Assembly: GCA_964493385.1 (NCBI GenBank)
Contig: CAZBNW010000002.1
Location: forward strand, 15,556-79,555
DNA from: Loki-b32 sp964493385
GTDB lineage: Archaea; Asgardarchaeota; Lokiarchaeia; Sigyniarchaeales; SOKP01
Direction: 5' to 3'
DNA: 64,000 nt
This document shows, piece by piece, positions 26,578-36,527 of this stretch (within the stretch, counting starts at the first letter, position 1; every line of letters begins with the position of its first letter). Below the pieces are notes generated by a model. It searched no databases and was not told the DNA's origin. It saw nothing but the letters and a program-made list of their open reading frames with translations. A program made the position numbers and the translations under genes.

Positions 26578-27981
26578 ATGGTAGATTATTTTAAGGGAAG
26601 AATTTTTTTACAACCAAATGAGATTCCAAAAGAATGGGTAAACATCTTACCAGATTTACCCTCTCCTATGACGCCCTTAATCAATCCGATGGATGGAAAA
26701 CCAGCTCCCCCAGAAATGGCATTTGCTATATTTCCTAAAGAATGTGTAATGCAGGAAGTTTCTCAAGAGCCTAATATACCCATTCCTAATGAATTAAGGG
26801 AAATATTTGCGAGCATTTATCGCCCTAGTCCTCTCCATCGTGCTTTGAGTTTAGAAAAAGAATTAGGCATAGAAGGTGATGATATTAAAATTTTTTATAA
26901 AAATGAATCTTTATCTCCTACTGGTTCGCACAAACCTAATACTGCTATTGCCCAAGCATATTATGCGAAGAAGGAAGGAACAGAAGAACTGGTCACCGAA
27001 ACAGGTGCGGGACAATGGGGTTCAGGCTTAGCATATGGATGCAATCTATTTAGACTTAAATGCACTGTATACATGGTAAGAGCAAGCTTTTTCCAAAAAC
27101 CTGGTAGAAAAATTTTAATGAGATCTTTTAATGCTGAAGTACATGCAAGTCCTTCGAAGCTGACTGAATCTGGAAAAATTTTCTTAGAAAAAGATCCAGA
27201 ACATCCAGGTAGTTTAGGAATCTCGATATCTGAGGCACTAGAGCATAGTATGAGAAGTGATAAAATAAAATATTCTCTTGGAAGTGTAGTCAATTTTGTT
27301 CTTTTACATCAAACCATTATAGGACAAGAGACTAAAATTCAACTGGCGAAAATGGGTATTGAAAAACCAGATATAGTAATTGGGTGCATGGGAGGCGGTT
27401 CAAATTTTTCTGGTTTGATGATTCCATTTGTAAGAGATAAACTCAATGGAACAAGTCCAGATATAGAGATAATTGGTGTGGAACCTCGAGCATGTCCAAG
27501 TGTATGTAAAGGGGAGTACAGATGGGATTTTGGGGACTCCTCGATGAAAGGCCCTATAGTAAAGATGCACACTTTAGGACACACTTTCATCCCAAGCCCA
27601 ATTCATGCAGGAGGATTAAGATACCATGGAATTGCTCCTATTGTTTCAATTCTATACAACAATCGAATTATCAAAGCTATTATGCATCATCAAACTGAAG
27701 TTATTAAGGCAGGTATTCAATTTGCTAACACTGAAGGAATACTTCCTGCCCCAGAAACTGCTCATGCTGTAAAAGAAACTATTGATCAAGCATTAAAAGC
27801 TAAAGAAAACAATGAGAAAAAAGTAATTTTGTTTAATTTTAGTGGTCATGGTTTCTTTGATTTATTAGCTTATAAAAAATATATGACCGGAGAATTAAAG
27901 GAGTATGAGTTACCATCAGAAGAAATTCAAAAAGCTTTAGCGTCAGAAGAAATGCCTGTAATTGATGAAACTCAATTTTAG
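26578..27981 (+). CDS. trpB2: Tryptophan synthase beta chain, TrpB2 type
   Basis: PLP enzyme that joins indole and serine to make tryptophan. The TrpB2 branch is recognised by its longer N-terminus (LPDLPSPMTPLINPMDGKPAPPE), the RPSPLHRALSLEKELG motif and the PLP-lysine motif PTGSHKPNTA (about residue 118). Further TrpB2 marks are TETGAGQWGSGLA, MVRASFFQKPGRKILM and the phosphate-binding GCMGGGSNF (about 269). Length 467 aa fits TrpB2 rather than TrpB1 (about 400). No trpA or other trp gene is adjacent. The Trp leader and operator upstream argue that this copy truly serves tryptophan supply. Confidence 0.93.
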   Translation: MVDYFKGRIFLQPNEIPKEWVNILPDLPSPMTPLINPMDGKPAPPEMAFAIFPKECVMQEVSQEPNIPIPNELREIFASIYRPSPLHRALSLEKELGIEGDDIKIFYKNESLSPTGSHKPNTAIAQAYYAKKEGTEELVTETGAGQWGSGLAYGCNLFRLKCTVYMVRASFFQKPGRKILMRSFNAEVHASPSKLTESGKIFLEKDPEHPGSLGISISEALEHSMRSDKIKYSLGSVVNFVLLHQTIIGQETKIQLAKMGIEKPDIVIGCMGGGSNFSGLMIPFVRDKLNGTSPDIEIIGVEPRACPSVCKGEYRWDFGDSSMKGPIVKMHTLGHTFIPSPIHAGGLRYHGIAPIVSILYNNRIIKAIMHHQTEVIKAGIQFANTEGILPAPETAHAVKETIDQALKAKENNEKKVILFNFSGHGFFDLLAYKKYMTGELKEYELPSEEIQKALASEEMPVIDETQF

Positions 27982-28088
27982 ATAATAATAATTATTATTT
28001 TTTTTCATAATTTACACTCTTAATAATCAAGAAAATCTTAAAATAAAAGAAACCTTTAAATATTAAAATCTTATGAGTTTGGTCGTTA

Positions 28089-29072
28089 TTGAACATTTTT
28101 TCGATAATAATTATATGCTCTTTGTATGCTTATGGTTTAATTCTTTTATATATTACTTATTTAGCAAGAAAAAATGGAGAAAAAGGGGCATTTATCAATA
28201 ATTTGACAAACGGGTTAGTTTTAATAACATCAATTACTGCTAATCTCATACTGATAAATTTTTTAAACCTCTCTGATAAGGAATTTATAGTTTTTCCTTT
28301 CAATATTTTAATGATCGGCTTTATTGGATTATTTTTTCCCTTATTCTATCTTTTTATTTCTCGAGAGAAACATAAAATTAAAAAAAGGAAGAAAAACATA
28401 CGTAAGATTGAACTTCAATCATATACAGAACTACCCCTTAAATATGATATATATAGAAAACTAACCCATTTAGTTGTATTAGGAATAATCTTTTTTTATT
28501 TTACTTTTGGATTTTTAAATCAAAATTTAGTGGTTTTTTTAGTGGGGATCTCATTGATTGGTTTATTATCTGCTGATATTGTAAGAGTTTTAACTCCTGA
28601 GATCTATCCTTTAAAACCAGTTAATCAGATTTTACGAGAAAAGGAATTACATATGAGGTTAGGACCCCATATTTCTATGAGTATTGGATGTTTCTCAATA
28701 ATTATGTTATATGGTTTAATTCAACCACTTGGACCAGTAATAATCTGTACTTCAATGGTAATGTCTATTTTTGGAGATATAACCTCTAATTTAATAGGCA
28801 GAACAATAGGTAATATAAGAATTAGAAAAACAAAAAAAACTTACGAAGGATTATTTGCTGGTATCATTGTCGCTTTTATCTCGGGAATAACTGTCTTATT
28901 TTTACTAAGAAATTTGTATAGATTCAGTATCTTAGGGTTATTTCTAATTCCCTTTATAGGTGCAATGATTATTGGTATATTGGATTATTTAGACTTAGAG
29001 ATCGATGATAACTTGTCTTATAATTTCTGTTTATCTACAGTATTATTTTTTATTTCAAGTTCCGTATTATAA
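28089..29072 (+). CDS. Dolichol/phytol kinase-like CTP-dependent membrane kinase
   Basis: Polytopic membrane protein (327 aa) of the SEC59/VTE5/Dgk1 family, which phosphorylates polyprenols, phytol or diacylglycerol. Hydrophobic segments occur throughout. The family motifs are RKLTHLVVLG (about residue 120), MSIFGDITSNLIGRTIG and KKTYEGLFAGIIVAFI, corresponding to the conserved GDaxAsxxGxxxG and K-S/T-x-EG blocks. The start is TTG at 28089. In archaea the likely substrates are dolichol or geranylgeraniol for glycosylation or lipid recycling. Substrate not determined. Confidence 0.75.
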   Translation: MNIFSIIIICSLYAYGLILLYITYLARKNGEKGAFINNLTNGLVLITSITANLILINFLNLSDKEFIVFPFNILMIGFIGLFFPLFYLFISREKHKIKKRKKNIRKIELQSYTELPLKYDIYRKLTHLVVLGIIFFYFTFGFLNQNLVVFLVGISLIGLLSADIVRVLTPEIYPLKPVNQILREKELHMRLGPHISMSIGCFSIIMLYGLIQPLGPVIICTSMVMSIFGDITSNLIGRTIGNIRIRKTKKTYEGLFAGIIVAFISGITVLFLLRNLYRFSILGLFLIPFIGAMIIGILDYLDLEIDDNLSYNFCLSTVLFFISSSVL

Positions 29073-29129
29073 CGGAATTTATATTATTATTTAATAAACA
29101 AAAATTTTTTCAATCAAGGTATTTTTTTT

Positions 29130-29642
29130 ATGAAAATGTTAGAAGAAAAATTAAAAATTGATAAAATTTCTAAAGGGACTGTTATTGATCACATTGATGC
29201 AGGATATGCTTTAACAATTCTTAATCTTACCGGTATTGATGAATCCAAAAATTTAATGACAATAGGAGTTAATGTTTCATCAAAGAAATATCAAACAAAA
29301 GATATAATTAAAATTGAGAATATATTCTTAAATGAAACTCAAATGCAACAGATATCTATACTTTCCCCCAATGCTACTATTTCTTTAATTGAAAATTATA
29401 AAGTAATTGAAAAGAAAAAGGTAGAACTTCCACAGCTAATTAAAAAATTGATTTTATGTGTTAATCAGACTTGTATTTCAAATTCAGAAAAAGAACCAAT
29501 ATCAACTGAGTTCATGGTTCTTGAAGAAAAGCCACTAAAAATTCAATGTGTATATTGTGAACGTATTTACAAGCTAGAAGAAATCGTTTTCACCTCAAAA
29601 GAAAAGAAAGAGAAGAAAATAATACAAAGGATACAATTGTAA
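29130..29642 (+). CDS. pyrI: Aspartate carbamoyltransferase regulatory chain PyrI
   Basis: Regulatory subunit of ATCase in pyrimidine synthesis. It begins with LKIDKISKGTVIDHIDAGYAL, contains IGVNVSSKKYQTKDIIKIENIFLNETQMQQISILSPNATISLIE, and has the zinc domain with C-x4-C (CVNQTC) and C-x2-C (CVYC) that contacts the catalytic chain. Length 170 aa is standard with a charged C-terminal extension. The catalytic gene pyrB, usually adjacent, is not in the window, so the genes are unlinked here. Confidence 0.93.
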   Translation: MKMLEEKLKIDKISKGTVIDHIDAGYALTILNLTGIDESKNLMTIGVNVSSKKYQTKDIIKIENIFLNETQMQQISILSPNATISLIENYKVIEKKKVELPQLIKKLILCVNQTCISNSEKEPISTEFMVLEEKPLKIQCVYCERIYKLEEIVFTSKEKKEKKIIQRIQL

Positions 29643-29660
29643 AAAAGAAATTAGTTTATC

Positions 29661-30101
29661 CTATAGAAAGAGCTCGAGAACTGACGAGAAGCCGGGTATA
29701 TAAAAAAGAACTGTTTCAAGAAAAACACCTACAATCATAAATAAGAAGAAAAAAATACCTATACCTGGCAAAATAATATTTTTCCAATGCCATTCTTCTT
29801 TATCATAATCATATTTTAAAATTATAAAACTCACAAAAAAAGGAAATAAAAACCACCAGACCAGCATCCATGACAATAAAAACCAACCTATTAACCCGAA
29901 AATAAGTCTTCCTACGAGAGCACTTAGAGCTCCGGTAAGTGCGCGAATCCAATACAACTTTGTTTCCTTTTCTAAACGAAGATCTAAAGTTTTTGATGGT
30001 CTTTTTTCAATTTGAATAGACTTTTTTTGTAGTTCTTTCTTCTTCTCTTTTATTAATCTTTGTCTTCTTTTTTTAATATATACCTTCTTGCGCTTTCCCA
30101 T
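29661..30101 (-). CDS. Small membrane protein with basic N-terminus
   Basis: A 146-residue protein. The first 45 residues are extremely rich in Lys and Arg (KRKKVYIKKRRQRLIKEKKKELQKK). Two or three transmembrane helices follow (about residues 60-85, 85-100 and 112-142). The basic tail may bind RNA, ribosomes or acidic membrane lipids. No family is recognised. It is divergent from the NFACT/Rqc2 gene, with 71 bp between them. Confidence 0.55.
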   Translation of the reverse strand: MGKRKKVYIKKRRQRLIKEKKKELQKKSIQIEKRPSKTLDLRLEKETKLYWIRALTGALSALVGRLIFGLIGWFLLSWMLVWWFLFPFFVSFIILKYDYDKEEWHWKNIILPGIGIFFFLFMIVGVFLETVLFYIPGFSSVLELFL

Positions 30102-30172
30102 AATTATTATTATAAATATTATTTATTATAAAAATCATTATATATATTGACAAACTAAAAATCAAACATAAA

Positions 30173-32230
30173 ATGATTAAAGCGGCTAGAGAATTTTCTA
30201 ATTTTGACGTATTCGCTATTGTTAAAGAATTAGATTCGATCTTGATTAATGGTACAATTCTAAATATATACGAAATAGAAGATTTATTGATAATAAAAAT
30301 CAATACTACTTTTGGAAAGAAAAATTTAATTATTAAAAAAGATTCTCGGATTAATTTAACTGAATATAATTATCCTATTCCAAATTATCCCAGTCAATAT
30401 ATTAGTTCTCTACGAAAGTTTTTAAAAAATCGGAGAGTATTAAAAATTTCCCAACACCAATTTGATAGAATTATTATAATTGAATTAAGTAATAAAGATA
30501 ACCAACCTTGGAGATTTGTTATAGAATTATTTAATAAGGGAAATTTCTTACTGTTAGATGAAAAAAATGTTATACAAATTGCCAAAAAATATAGGAAGTT
30601 TAAAGATAGAGAACTTCTCGCTAAAAAAGAGTACATTTTTCCCAAATCTCAGGGAAGAAATTTTTTAACTATAAATAAAGAAGAATTTAAAGACTTATTT
30701 GAAACTTCAGATGTAGAGATTGTTAGAGATCTATCCAGAAAGATCCATATTTCTGGCTTATATAGTGAAGAAATATGTTACAGAGCAAATATTAATAAAA
30801 AAGCTTATGGAAAGAACCTTAATGATGATGAATACCAACAATTATATGAATCTTTCAAAAAATTAAGAAATCAATTATTATTTGGCCACATTAAAGCACA
30901 AATTGTGTTTGATCAACACGGGAATCAAATTTCTGTGCTTCCTTTTGAAATTGAGATCCTTAAAGATTATAATAAAAAAAATTTTACTTCATTTAATAAT
31001 GCTGTTGATGAATATTTTTCAAAAATCGATTCTGATGCTCTGAAGAGTCCAAGTGATCAAAAAATTGAGGATCAAATAAAAACACAGGAGAAAATATTAA
31101 AAAATCAACAAGAGTACCTTGAAGAGCTGAAAAGTAAAAAAGAAAAATATTATAAAATCGGGGATCTAATATATGCTAAATTAAATTCATTAGAAAAATT
31201 AAGATCTGTAATTTTAGAAGCAAAGAAAAAAAATTATCAATGGGAAGAAATAAATAACAAATTAGAAAAGGCAAAAATGAAAAATCTAAATGGAACTGAA
31301 TTCTTCGAAAGAATTATTCCTTCAACAAATCAACTCATAATAAAAATCAATGGTAACAACGTTTATTTAGATTTAAAGAAAAGTGTTGGACAAAATGCTA
31401 ATTCCATATATACTAAAGGAAAAAAAGCTGAAAAGAAAATAAATGGAACAATTATCGCAATTACTAAAACTGAGGAAAATATTGATAGATTAAAACTTAA
31501 GAAAGAATCAATAGAAACCAAGATTGATTTCTTAATAAAAAAGCCAAAGAAAAAATGGTATGAGAAATTCAGATGGTTTATCTCTTCTGATGGATTTTTA
31601 GTTATTGGAGGTAGAGATGCTAGCTCTAATGAAGCGATTTTTTCAAAATATTTAAACTCATATGATTTAGTCCTACATACCAATTTTCCAGGTTCACCTT
31701 TAACTGTAATAAAGAATCCTGAAAATAAGAAAATTCCAGAGGGTACTAAACAAGCAGCAGCTGATTTTGTTGCAAGTTACTCTAGAGCATGGAAAGAAAA
31801 TTGGGGGATCGTTGATGTTTTTTATATAATGCCTGAACAAGTATCTAAAAATGCCCCTTCAGGAGAATTTTTACCAAAAGGGTCATTTATGATATCTGGT
31901 AAGAAAAACTTTATTAAAAATGCAAAAACAGAACTTGCAATAGGTTTGAATTTCGTAGAAATAGAAAATGAAATAGTTAATGGTGTTAAAATCAACTATC
32001 CTAAAATAATCTGTGGTCCTAAACGAGAAATAGAAAATCAATCTGAAAAAATTATCATAATAAAGCCATCGAAAATAGGATTAACCAAAGGGAAATTAGC
32101 TAAAGAAATAAAATCCTATTTCCTTAAAAATACAGATAAAAAATTAAAGAAATGGGTGAACTTATTATCTCTTGATGAGATTATTTTATATCTTCCCACT
32201 GGGTTTTCTATAATTGAATCACCCAATTAA
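30173..32230 (+). CDS. NFACT / Rqc2 (RqcH) family protein
   Basis: Ribosome-associated quality-control factor that binds obstructed large subunits. The N-terminal NFACT-N domain starts with IKAAREFSNFDVFAIVKELDSIL. A coiled-coil middle region spans about residues 300-360. The NFACT-R domain begins with KKWYEKFRWFISSDGFLVIGGRDASSNEAIFSKYL (about residue 461), and a C-terminal NFACT-C-like part follows. Length 685 aa matches archaeal members. It overlaps the convergent GDPD gene by four bases. Confidence 0.93.
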   Translation: MIKAAREFSNFDVFAIVKELDSILINGTILNIYEIEDLLIIKINTTFGKKNLIIKKDSRINLTEYNYPIPNYPSQYISSLRKFLKNRRVLKISQHQFDRIIIIELSNKDNQPWRFVIELFNKGNFLLLDEKNVIQIAKKYRKFKDRELLAKKEYIFPKSQGRNFLTINKEEFKDLFETSDVEIVRDLSRKIHISGLYSEEICYRANINKKAYGKNLNDDEYQQLYESFKKLRNQLLFGHIKAQIVFDQHGNQISVLPFEIEILKDYNKKNFTSFNNAVDEYFSKIDSDALKSPSDQKIEDQIKTQEKILKNQQEYLEELKSKKEKYYKIGDLIYAKLNSLEKLRSVILEAKKKNYQWEEINNKLEKAKMKNLNGTEFFERIIPSTNQLIIKINGNNVYLDLKKSVGQNANSIYTKGKKAEKKINGTIIAITKTEENIDRLKLKKESIETKIDFLIKKPKKKWYEKFRWFISSDGFLVIGGRDASSNEAIFSKYLNSYDLVLHTNFPGSPLTVIKNPENKKIPEGTKQAAADFVASYSRAWKENWGIVDVFYIMPEQVSKNAPSGEFLPKGSFMISGKKNFIKNAKTELAIGLNFVEIENEIVNGVKINYPKIICGPKREIENQSEKIIIIKPSKIGLTKGKLAKEIKSYFLKNTDKKLKKWVNLLSLDEIILYLPTGFSIIESPN

Positions 32231-32970
32231 CTTTTACTTAATATCTTTTTTATTTTTGGAATATTTTTATGATTATCAAAAAGTATTCCATCAATCTGTA
32301 TTTCGATAAGACGTTTTATCTTTTCAATTGGGTTTTCATAATCAAGAAAATCCCAAGAAAGGGCAAAAAAATCATTTTTATGACAAACTTCTATGAAGTC
32401 TTTATTAATTAAATTTGATCTTAGGCTGATCATGTCAATTTTAAAAGGGAGGCTTTTTTGGCTTCCTAATTTAAGAAAATCTTCTAGTTTTAATTCTAAT
32501 CCTTTTGTTATATTATAACATATTTTACTTTCAGGAAATCTTTTTTTGATCTGTTTTAAATCATTTAATCGCCTGCAGCTAAAAATACATTCATTTATCA
32601 ATCCTTTTTTTTGAACTAAATTACAAAGATCTTTTATTACATTCTCCCCTTTTAATTCTATCATGAATTTTACTTTCCCTTTAAATTTTTCTAAGACATC
32701 TGACAAGCTTGGTATTTGTTCTTTTTTAATTTTTGTTTTAAGTTTTCTAATTTCTTTAAAAGACCAGTCTTTCACTAATCCATAACCATTTGTAGTTCTG
32801 TCTAATGATGGATCATGCAAAATAATAAGCTGCTCATTCTTAGTTTTATGAATGTCAAACTCTATATATTCTGCCCCAAATTCTATAGCCTCTTCAAAGG
32901 CACCAATCGTATTTTCATCAAAATTAATTCTAGTTCCTCTATGTCCAATATAAAAAAATTCTGAGCTCAT
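32227..32970 (-). CDS. Glycerophosphodiester phosphodiesterase
   Basis: GDPD TIM-barrel hydrolase that releases glycerol phosphate from lipid head-group diesters. The catalytic motif GHRGTRINFDENTIGAFEEAIEFGAEYIEFDIHKTKNEQLIILHDPSLDRTTNG contains the two His and the metal-binding Glu/Asp residues of the family. The C-terminal strand ends in QIDGILFDNHKNIP. There is no signal peptide, so it is cytosolic. Length 247 aa is typical. Confidence 0.93.
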   Translation of the reverse strand: MSSEFFYIGHRGTRINFDENTIGAFEEAIEFGAEYIEFDIHKTKNEQLIILHDPSLDRTTNGYGLVKDWSFKEIRKLKTKIKKEQIPSLSDVLEKFKGKVKFMIELKGENVIKDLCNLVQKKGLINECIFSCRRLNDLKQIKKRFPESKICYNITKGLELKLEDFLKLGSQKSLPFKIDMISLRSNLINKDFIEVCHKNDFFALSWDFLDYENPIEKIKRLIEIQIDGILFDNHKNIPKIKKILSKS

Positions 32971-32994
32971 AGCCTAATTATAATAGATTCTGTT

Positions 32995-33411
32995 TTATAG
33001 CTCTTGAACAATATATAAGTAGATTAAAATAATAGCGAGTCCAAAAAGAGTAAAAATAAAAACCCAAGGATTTAGGATTGTTTGTCCTATTGAAAATCCA
33101 ATAAGTAAAAATAATTCTTTCCAATCTAATGGTTTGCCAATTAATTCTTTATAATTAGCGAGACTAGTAATCATAAACAAAAAAAACAAAAGGATCACGA
33201 TTCCTTTAATCAACACATCAAAAATAGTCCACAATACACTCTGATTCAAAAAAATAGTTATTATTCCAAGATTAAAAAAGAGTGAAATTATATAAAAAAT
33301 ACCCCCTAAAATAGCAGATATAATTACCGATCTATATGCAAAAATTTCATCAGATCTATATCTCTTCCTCTTTTTTAGCACCTTTTCTGGTTCTTTCGGA
33401 ATTTTTGACAT
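32995..33411 (-). CDS. Membrane protein of unknown function
   Basis: A 138-residue protein with a basic, cytosolic N-terminus (EKVLKKRKRYRSDEIFAYR) and four predicted membrane helices. It lies 1 bp downstream of the secreted protein gene at 33413 and is probably co-transcribed with it. No motif is recognised. Confidence 0.55.
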   Translation of the reverse strand: MSKIPKEPEKVLKKRKRYRSDEIFAYRSVIISAILGGIFYIISLFFNLGIITIFLNQSVLWTIFDVLIKGIVILLFFLFMITSLANYKELIGKPLDWKELFLLIGFSIGQTILNPWVFIFTLFGLAIILIYLYIVQEL

Positions 33412-33412
33412 T

Positions 33413-34222
33413 TTATCGTTTTATCCTTTCTATTTTTTCTTTTAATTTAAAAATTTTATAAATATAAAACCCATAAAGAATTCCCAGAATACTAAAAATT
33501 ATAATACTTAATATAAGGATAACTAGATTCCAAAGTGGTTGTTCTGTAGTGGGAAATGATTTAATATTAATCAGTATTATTGTACTTTTTATGATCCCAC
33601 TTGGATAAAATGGCGTTTTTCCGTAAGTAACGTTAAAAGCATAACCATTACCATAATCTAATAAAACATCTTCCTCGTTTCCATTGATGCTAGTAATTGG
33701 AATTGAAAATTCGTAAATTGAGGAACTATCTTCTAATTTTGCTGCTCCATCACCATCATAATCACTGTCGTTTAAAAATATGCTATTATTTATGTAATAA
33801 TCGAGGTAATTAAATTGATTTTCCGAAATATTTGAAAATTGCACAATTTTAGCATCAATAAAATCTTCTTTATTCTCTGAAGAACTATTTGAAATCATAA
33901 TCCCAACAAATTCAGTGGTATTATGATATTCATGTTCTAAATCGATTTGTACAGAGATATAAAGATTCGAATTATCTTGCATAACCCATAAATTAATAGG
34001 TAAACCTTCAGGAGGTGAGCCACCTAAATCAATCTGAACTTTTGTAGCCTTATTCCATTCTTGCGAGGAAATATCAATATATCCATCAATAACAGGAGCT
34101 TCTCCAAACTGAGAATCAATTTCTTCAGTTGCACCATAACTATTAGATATAAAAAGCAAGGAAATGATGGATATGTTTATTATTATGATGAAGATTATTC
34201 CTCTAAGAATTATTTTTTTCAA
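33413..34222 (-). CDS. Membrane-anchored surface protein with CBM9/DOMON-like domain
   Basis: A 269-residue exported protein. An N-terminal signal sequence (residues 4-28) precedes an extracellular domain, and a C-terminal transmembrane helix with a basic tail (about 235-269) anchors it. The external domain begins with APVIDGYIDISSQEWNKATKVQIDLGG, continues with LWVMQDNSNLYISVQIDLEH, and contains DSDYDGDGAAKLEDSSSIYEFSIPI. This is the pattern of the carbohydrate-binding CBM9/DOMON-like fold. Several N-x-S/T sequons suggest glycosylation. Ligand unknown. Confidence 0.65.
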   Translation of the reverse strand: MKKIILRGIIFIIIINISIISLLFISNSYGATEEIDSQFGEAPVIDGYIDISSQEWNKATKVQIDLGGSPPEGLPINLWVMQDNSNLYISVQIDLEHEYHNTTEFVGIMISNSSSENKEDFIDAKIVQFSNISENQFNYLDYYINNSIFLNDSDYDGDGAAKLEDSSSIYEFSIPITSINGNEEDVLLDYGNGYAFNVTYGKTPFYPSGIIKSTIILINIKSFPTTEQPLWNLVILILSIIIFSILGILYGFYIYKIFKLKEKIERIKR

Positions 34223-34421
34223 GATTATTAAGCCATTTATTTTATATTGTTCTAATTTCTGTATAATTCAATAATAAAATTGATAATTAAAATTTAATTT
34301 AATATTTTTCGCATCTTCCTTGTTTTTTTCTAAATAGACAGTACTTTAATATAAAATTTAACTATTAAATGTAAAAAATAGGGATTCAATTATCCAATTA
34401 AATTATCTTGAATATGTTAAT

Positions 34422-34871
34422 TCAATAAAGATAATTAGGGAGCATAATAACGCAATTAAATTTATTTAAATATACAACAATATAATTTATCAGACTTTTA
34501 ATCTCACGTTTTGCCTCTAGTAAATTTTTGTTATTGTAATCTGCAAAGGGTTTCGGCCCTATCGCAACAAGAATTCCAGATAAATCTTTTTCTCTTTTAA
34601 TGAAAAACCAGAAAGGTTTTTTTTTCTCATTATCTTTTACAATCATAAGCATCCAAGGATTTAATGTCCAGTCAACATTATCAGGCCCTATAACTTTTAC
34701 TATTGCTTTTTGAGTATTATATTTTTTTGTCATCTGTATCGTTTTAACAAGAGCATTAAAGTAGCTTCTTTTTATCTTTAAATATCCTCCAAAATATGTT
34801 TTGGCATCAGATAATTCGAGTTCTTTGTCTATACCCTCTGAAGATTTCAAAAAAACTCTCCAAATGTCCAT
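34422..34871 (-). CDS. Hypothetical protein in RNase P gene cluster
   Basis: A 149-residue soluble protein containing KKPFWFFIKREKDLSGILVAIGPKPFADYNNKNLLEAKREIKSLI. I do not recognise the family. It starts 2 bp after the stop of the preceding gene at 34874, so it is the last gene of the Rpp30-Pop5-34874-34422 series on the minus strand. A 199-bp AT-rich gap without genes follows. Confidence 0.5.
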   Translation of the reverse strand: MDIWRVFLKSSEGIDKELELSDAKTYFGGYLKIKRSYFNALVKTIQMTKKYNTQKAIVKVIGPDNVDWTLNPWMLMIVKDNEKKKPFWFFIKREKDLSGILVAIGPKPFADYNNKNLLEAKREIKSLINYIVVYLNKFNCVIMLPNYLY

Positions 34872-34873
34872 AA

Positions 34874-35314
34874 TTAATTTTCTTTGCTTTTTTCTAGTTG
34901 AATTTCTTCTATTTTTATTTCTTTAAATATATTTTTAATCTTTTCTAATGATACCTTTAAATCCTTACCTTTTATTTCAGCTAAACTTAAATTCAAATAA
35001 CACTCATAAAAAAGTTGTTTTGCAATTAGTAGTACTCCTGATGTGTGAATAACTTGAAAATTTTGGAGGACTTTGGATATCTCATCAAATATATCATTGG
35101 AAAAATTAAATCCTGTAAATGTAATCTTTACAATTTTATCATTTTTTAGTGGATAAACTGATAATTTTATGGAGTTCTCTATTGTTGATTGAATTATTAA
35201 AAGAAATGGATAATTCTCTATATTTTTGATGTCTAATAACGAAATTTTTAATATAGTTTTGGAAACATCATTAATACGCTGAATATAAGCTTTTGTTAAA
35301 TTATAAACTTTCAT
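34874..35314 (-). CDS. Hypothetical protein in RNase P gene cluster
   Basis: A 146-residue protein with an alternating strand/helix pattern (ISLLDIKNIENYPFLLIIQS, KIVKITFTGFNFSNDIFDEISKVL). The ending is charged (EKSKEN). No family is recognised. It follows the Pop5 gene by 42 bp on the same strand and is followed by another unknown gene 2 bp later. The location is where many archaea carry proteasome or SBDS genes, but the sequence fits neither. Confidence 0.5.
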   Translation of the reverse strand: MKVYNLTKAYIQRINDVSKTILKISLLDIKNIENYPFLLIIQSTIENSIKLSVYPLKNDKIVKITFTGFNFSNDIFDEISKVLQNFQVIHTSGVLLIAKQLFYECYLNLSLAEIKGKDLKVSLEKIKNIFKEIKIEEIQLEKSKEN

Positions 35315-35356
35315 GTTTAGTTAAAATATATGTTTTTCATCTAAACCTATCTTTCT

Positions 35357-35692
35357 TTATTGATTCGCTTTTTTTATTGATCGTATAGTCCCTGAAGTTT
35401 TTATAGGTGAAAATATCACCTTAGTTCCATTAATTTCTTTCACAAGGCTCAAAGCTGAAATTATTGTTTCTTTAGTCTGGTGAGAGCATCTTATAATTCC
35501 ATAATCTTCGTCTAAATTAAGCTCTATTAACCATAATCCAATTTTATTTGCCTCCTTCATTCCAAAATAACGCCATATTGATTGCCAAATTGATTTTAAA
35601 ATTGAATTTTGTGTAAGATTTATTTTACTTTCTTTAATTATTTTAAAGAAGATATATCTTTGCCTTTCCTTTATTGTTATTTTAATCCCCAC
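35357..35692 (-). CDS. rnp2: RNase P protein component 2 (Pop5/Rpp14)
   Basis: Protein subunit of RNase P, which trims the 5' end of pre-tRNA. At 111 aa it shows the Pop5 pattern RYIFFKIIKE, SIWQSIWRYFGMKEANKIGLWLIELN, YGIIRCSHQTKETIISALSLVKEINGTKV and the closing SGTIRSIKK. It overlaps Rpp30 by 11 nt. Rpp30 and Pop5 form a heterotetramer, so the coupling is meaningful. Confidence 0.88.
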   Translation of the reverse strand: MGIKITIKERQRYIFFKIIKESKINLTQNSILKSIWQSIWRYFGMKEANKIGLWLIELNLDEDYGIIRCSHQTKETIISALSLVKEINGTKVIFSPIKTSGTIRSIKKANQ

Positions 35693-36401
35693 CTTTAATT
35701 AATCTAACTTCAGGTTCAAAATTATTATCACGACGTTTTTGAGTTTTTTCTAATAATAAAATTGGATTTATGTTAAAAATTTTTTTTGCTTTATCTAAAG
35801 GAATTTCTAAAAGAGAATGACATATGCTTATTAAAGCTCTTGGGTGCCTAAAGTCATACATATCATCAAAATTTCCACTTATAATACAATTAGCTTTTAA
35901 TTTTAGACCTAACTGTATGAATTTATAAAGATTTCTAAAACTTTTTGACTGAATTGCCTTGTTTCTTACCATGATCGGTGCCAATGAAAATTCTATAAAT
36001 GAATTATTTTGTTTAGTTAGTGAAATTACTCCTGGAGTAAGTGTCTTTATTATTTCTGGATCAGAAAAAGATACAATATCCACTCTTGAATCTCTTGCTG
36101 CATATAATTGAACTTCTTTATTTAAAGACTCAATTGAAAGAATGTCCGAAAAATTATTAAAATGTTTTATCTTTTTTTTAAAATCTTCAGGATTATTTAA
36201 TCTTAAATTAATTCGATAGAAAGTATTTATTTTCGTTTCTTTTTTTATTTCCTCTTTTATGTTTAGCGGTATTGCGAGTTGATTACTTTTAGGTTCTAAA
36301 ATTACATTTTTTATCCCTAATTTTTCATAAAATTTTAGTCTCTCTATAATATCGTTAAAATTATCGAAATTTACTAATAGCCTTGATTCAAAATATGACA
36401 A
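35682..36401 (-). CDS. rnp3: RNase P protein component 3 (Rpp30)
   Basis: TIM-barrel-like subunit of RNase P, partner of Pop5. Key blocks are LKFYEKLGIKNVILEPK, FYRINLRLNNPEDFKKKIKHFNNFSDILSIES, ARDSRVDIVSFSDPEI, FIEFSLAPIMVRN and DMYDFRHPRALISICHSL. Length 239 aa is close to the archaeal norm of about 210-240. It is the first gene of a minus-strand unit with Pop5 and two unknowns, and diverges from the HcyBio gene. Confidence 0.88.
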   Translation of the reverse strand: MSYFESRLLVNFDNFNDIIERLKFYEKLGIKNVILEPKSNQLAIPLNIKEEIKKETKINTFYRINLRLNNPEDFKKKIKHFNNFSDILSIESLNKEVQLYAARDSRVDIVSFSDPEIIKTLTPGVISLTKQNNSFIEFSLAPIMVRNKAIQSKSFRNLYKFIQLGLKLKANCIISGNFDDMYDFRHPRALISICHSLLEIPLDKAKKIFNINPILLLEKTQKRRDNNFEPEVRLIKGGD

Positions 36402-36527
36402 AAATAATATAACCTCAAATGAACTGTTTGACTCTTTATAATAATGTTAAGGATGGTAAAAATAAAAAAATTTTATTATAAATAAATATTTAAAATGTTA
36501 GTTTTTGAAATTAAGTGAGGATTTCTA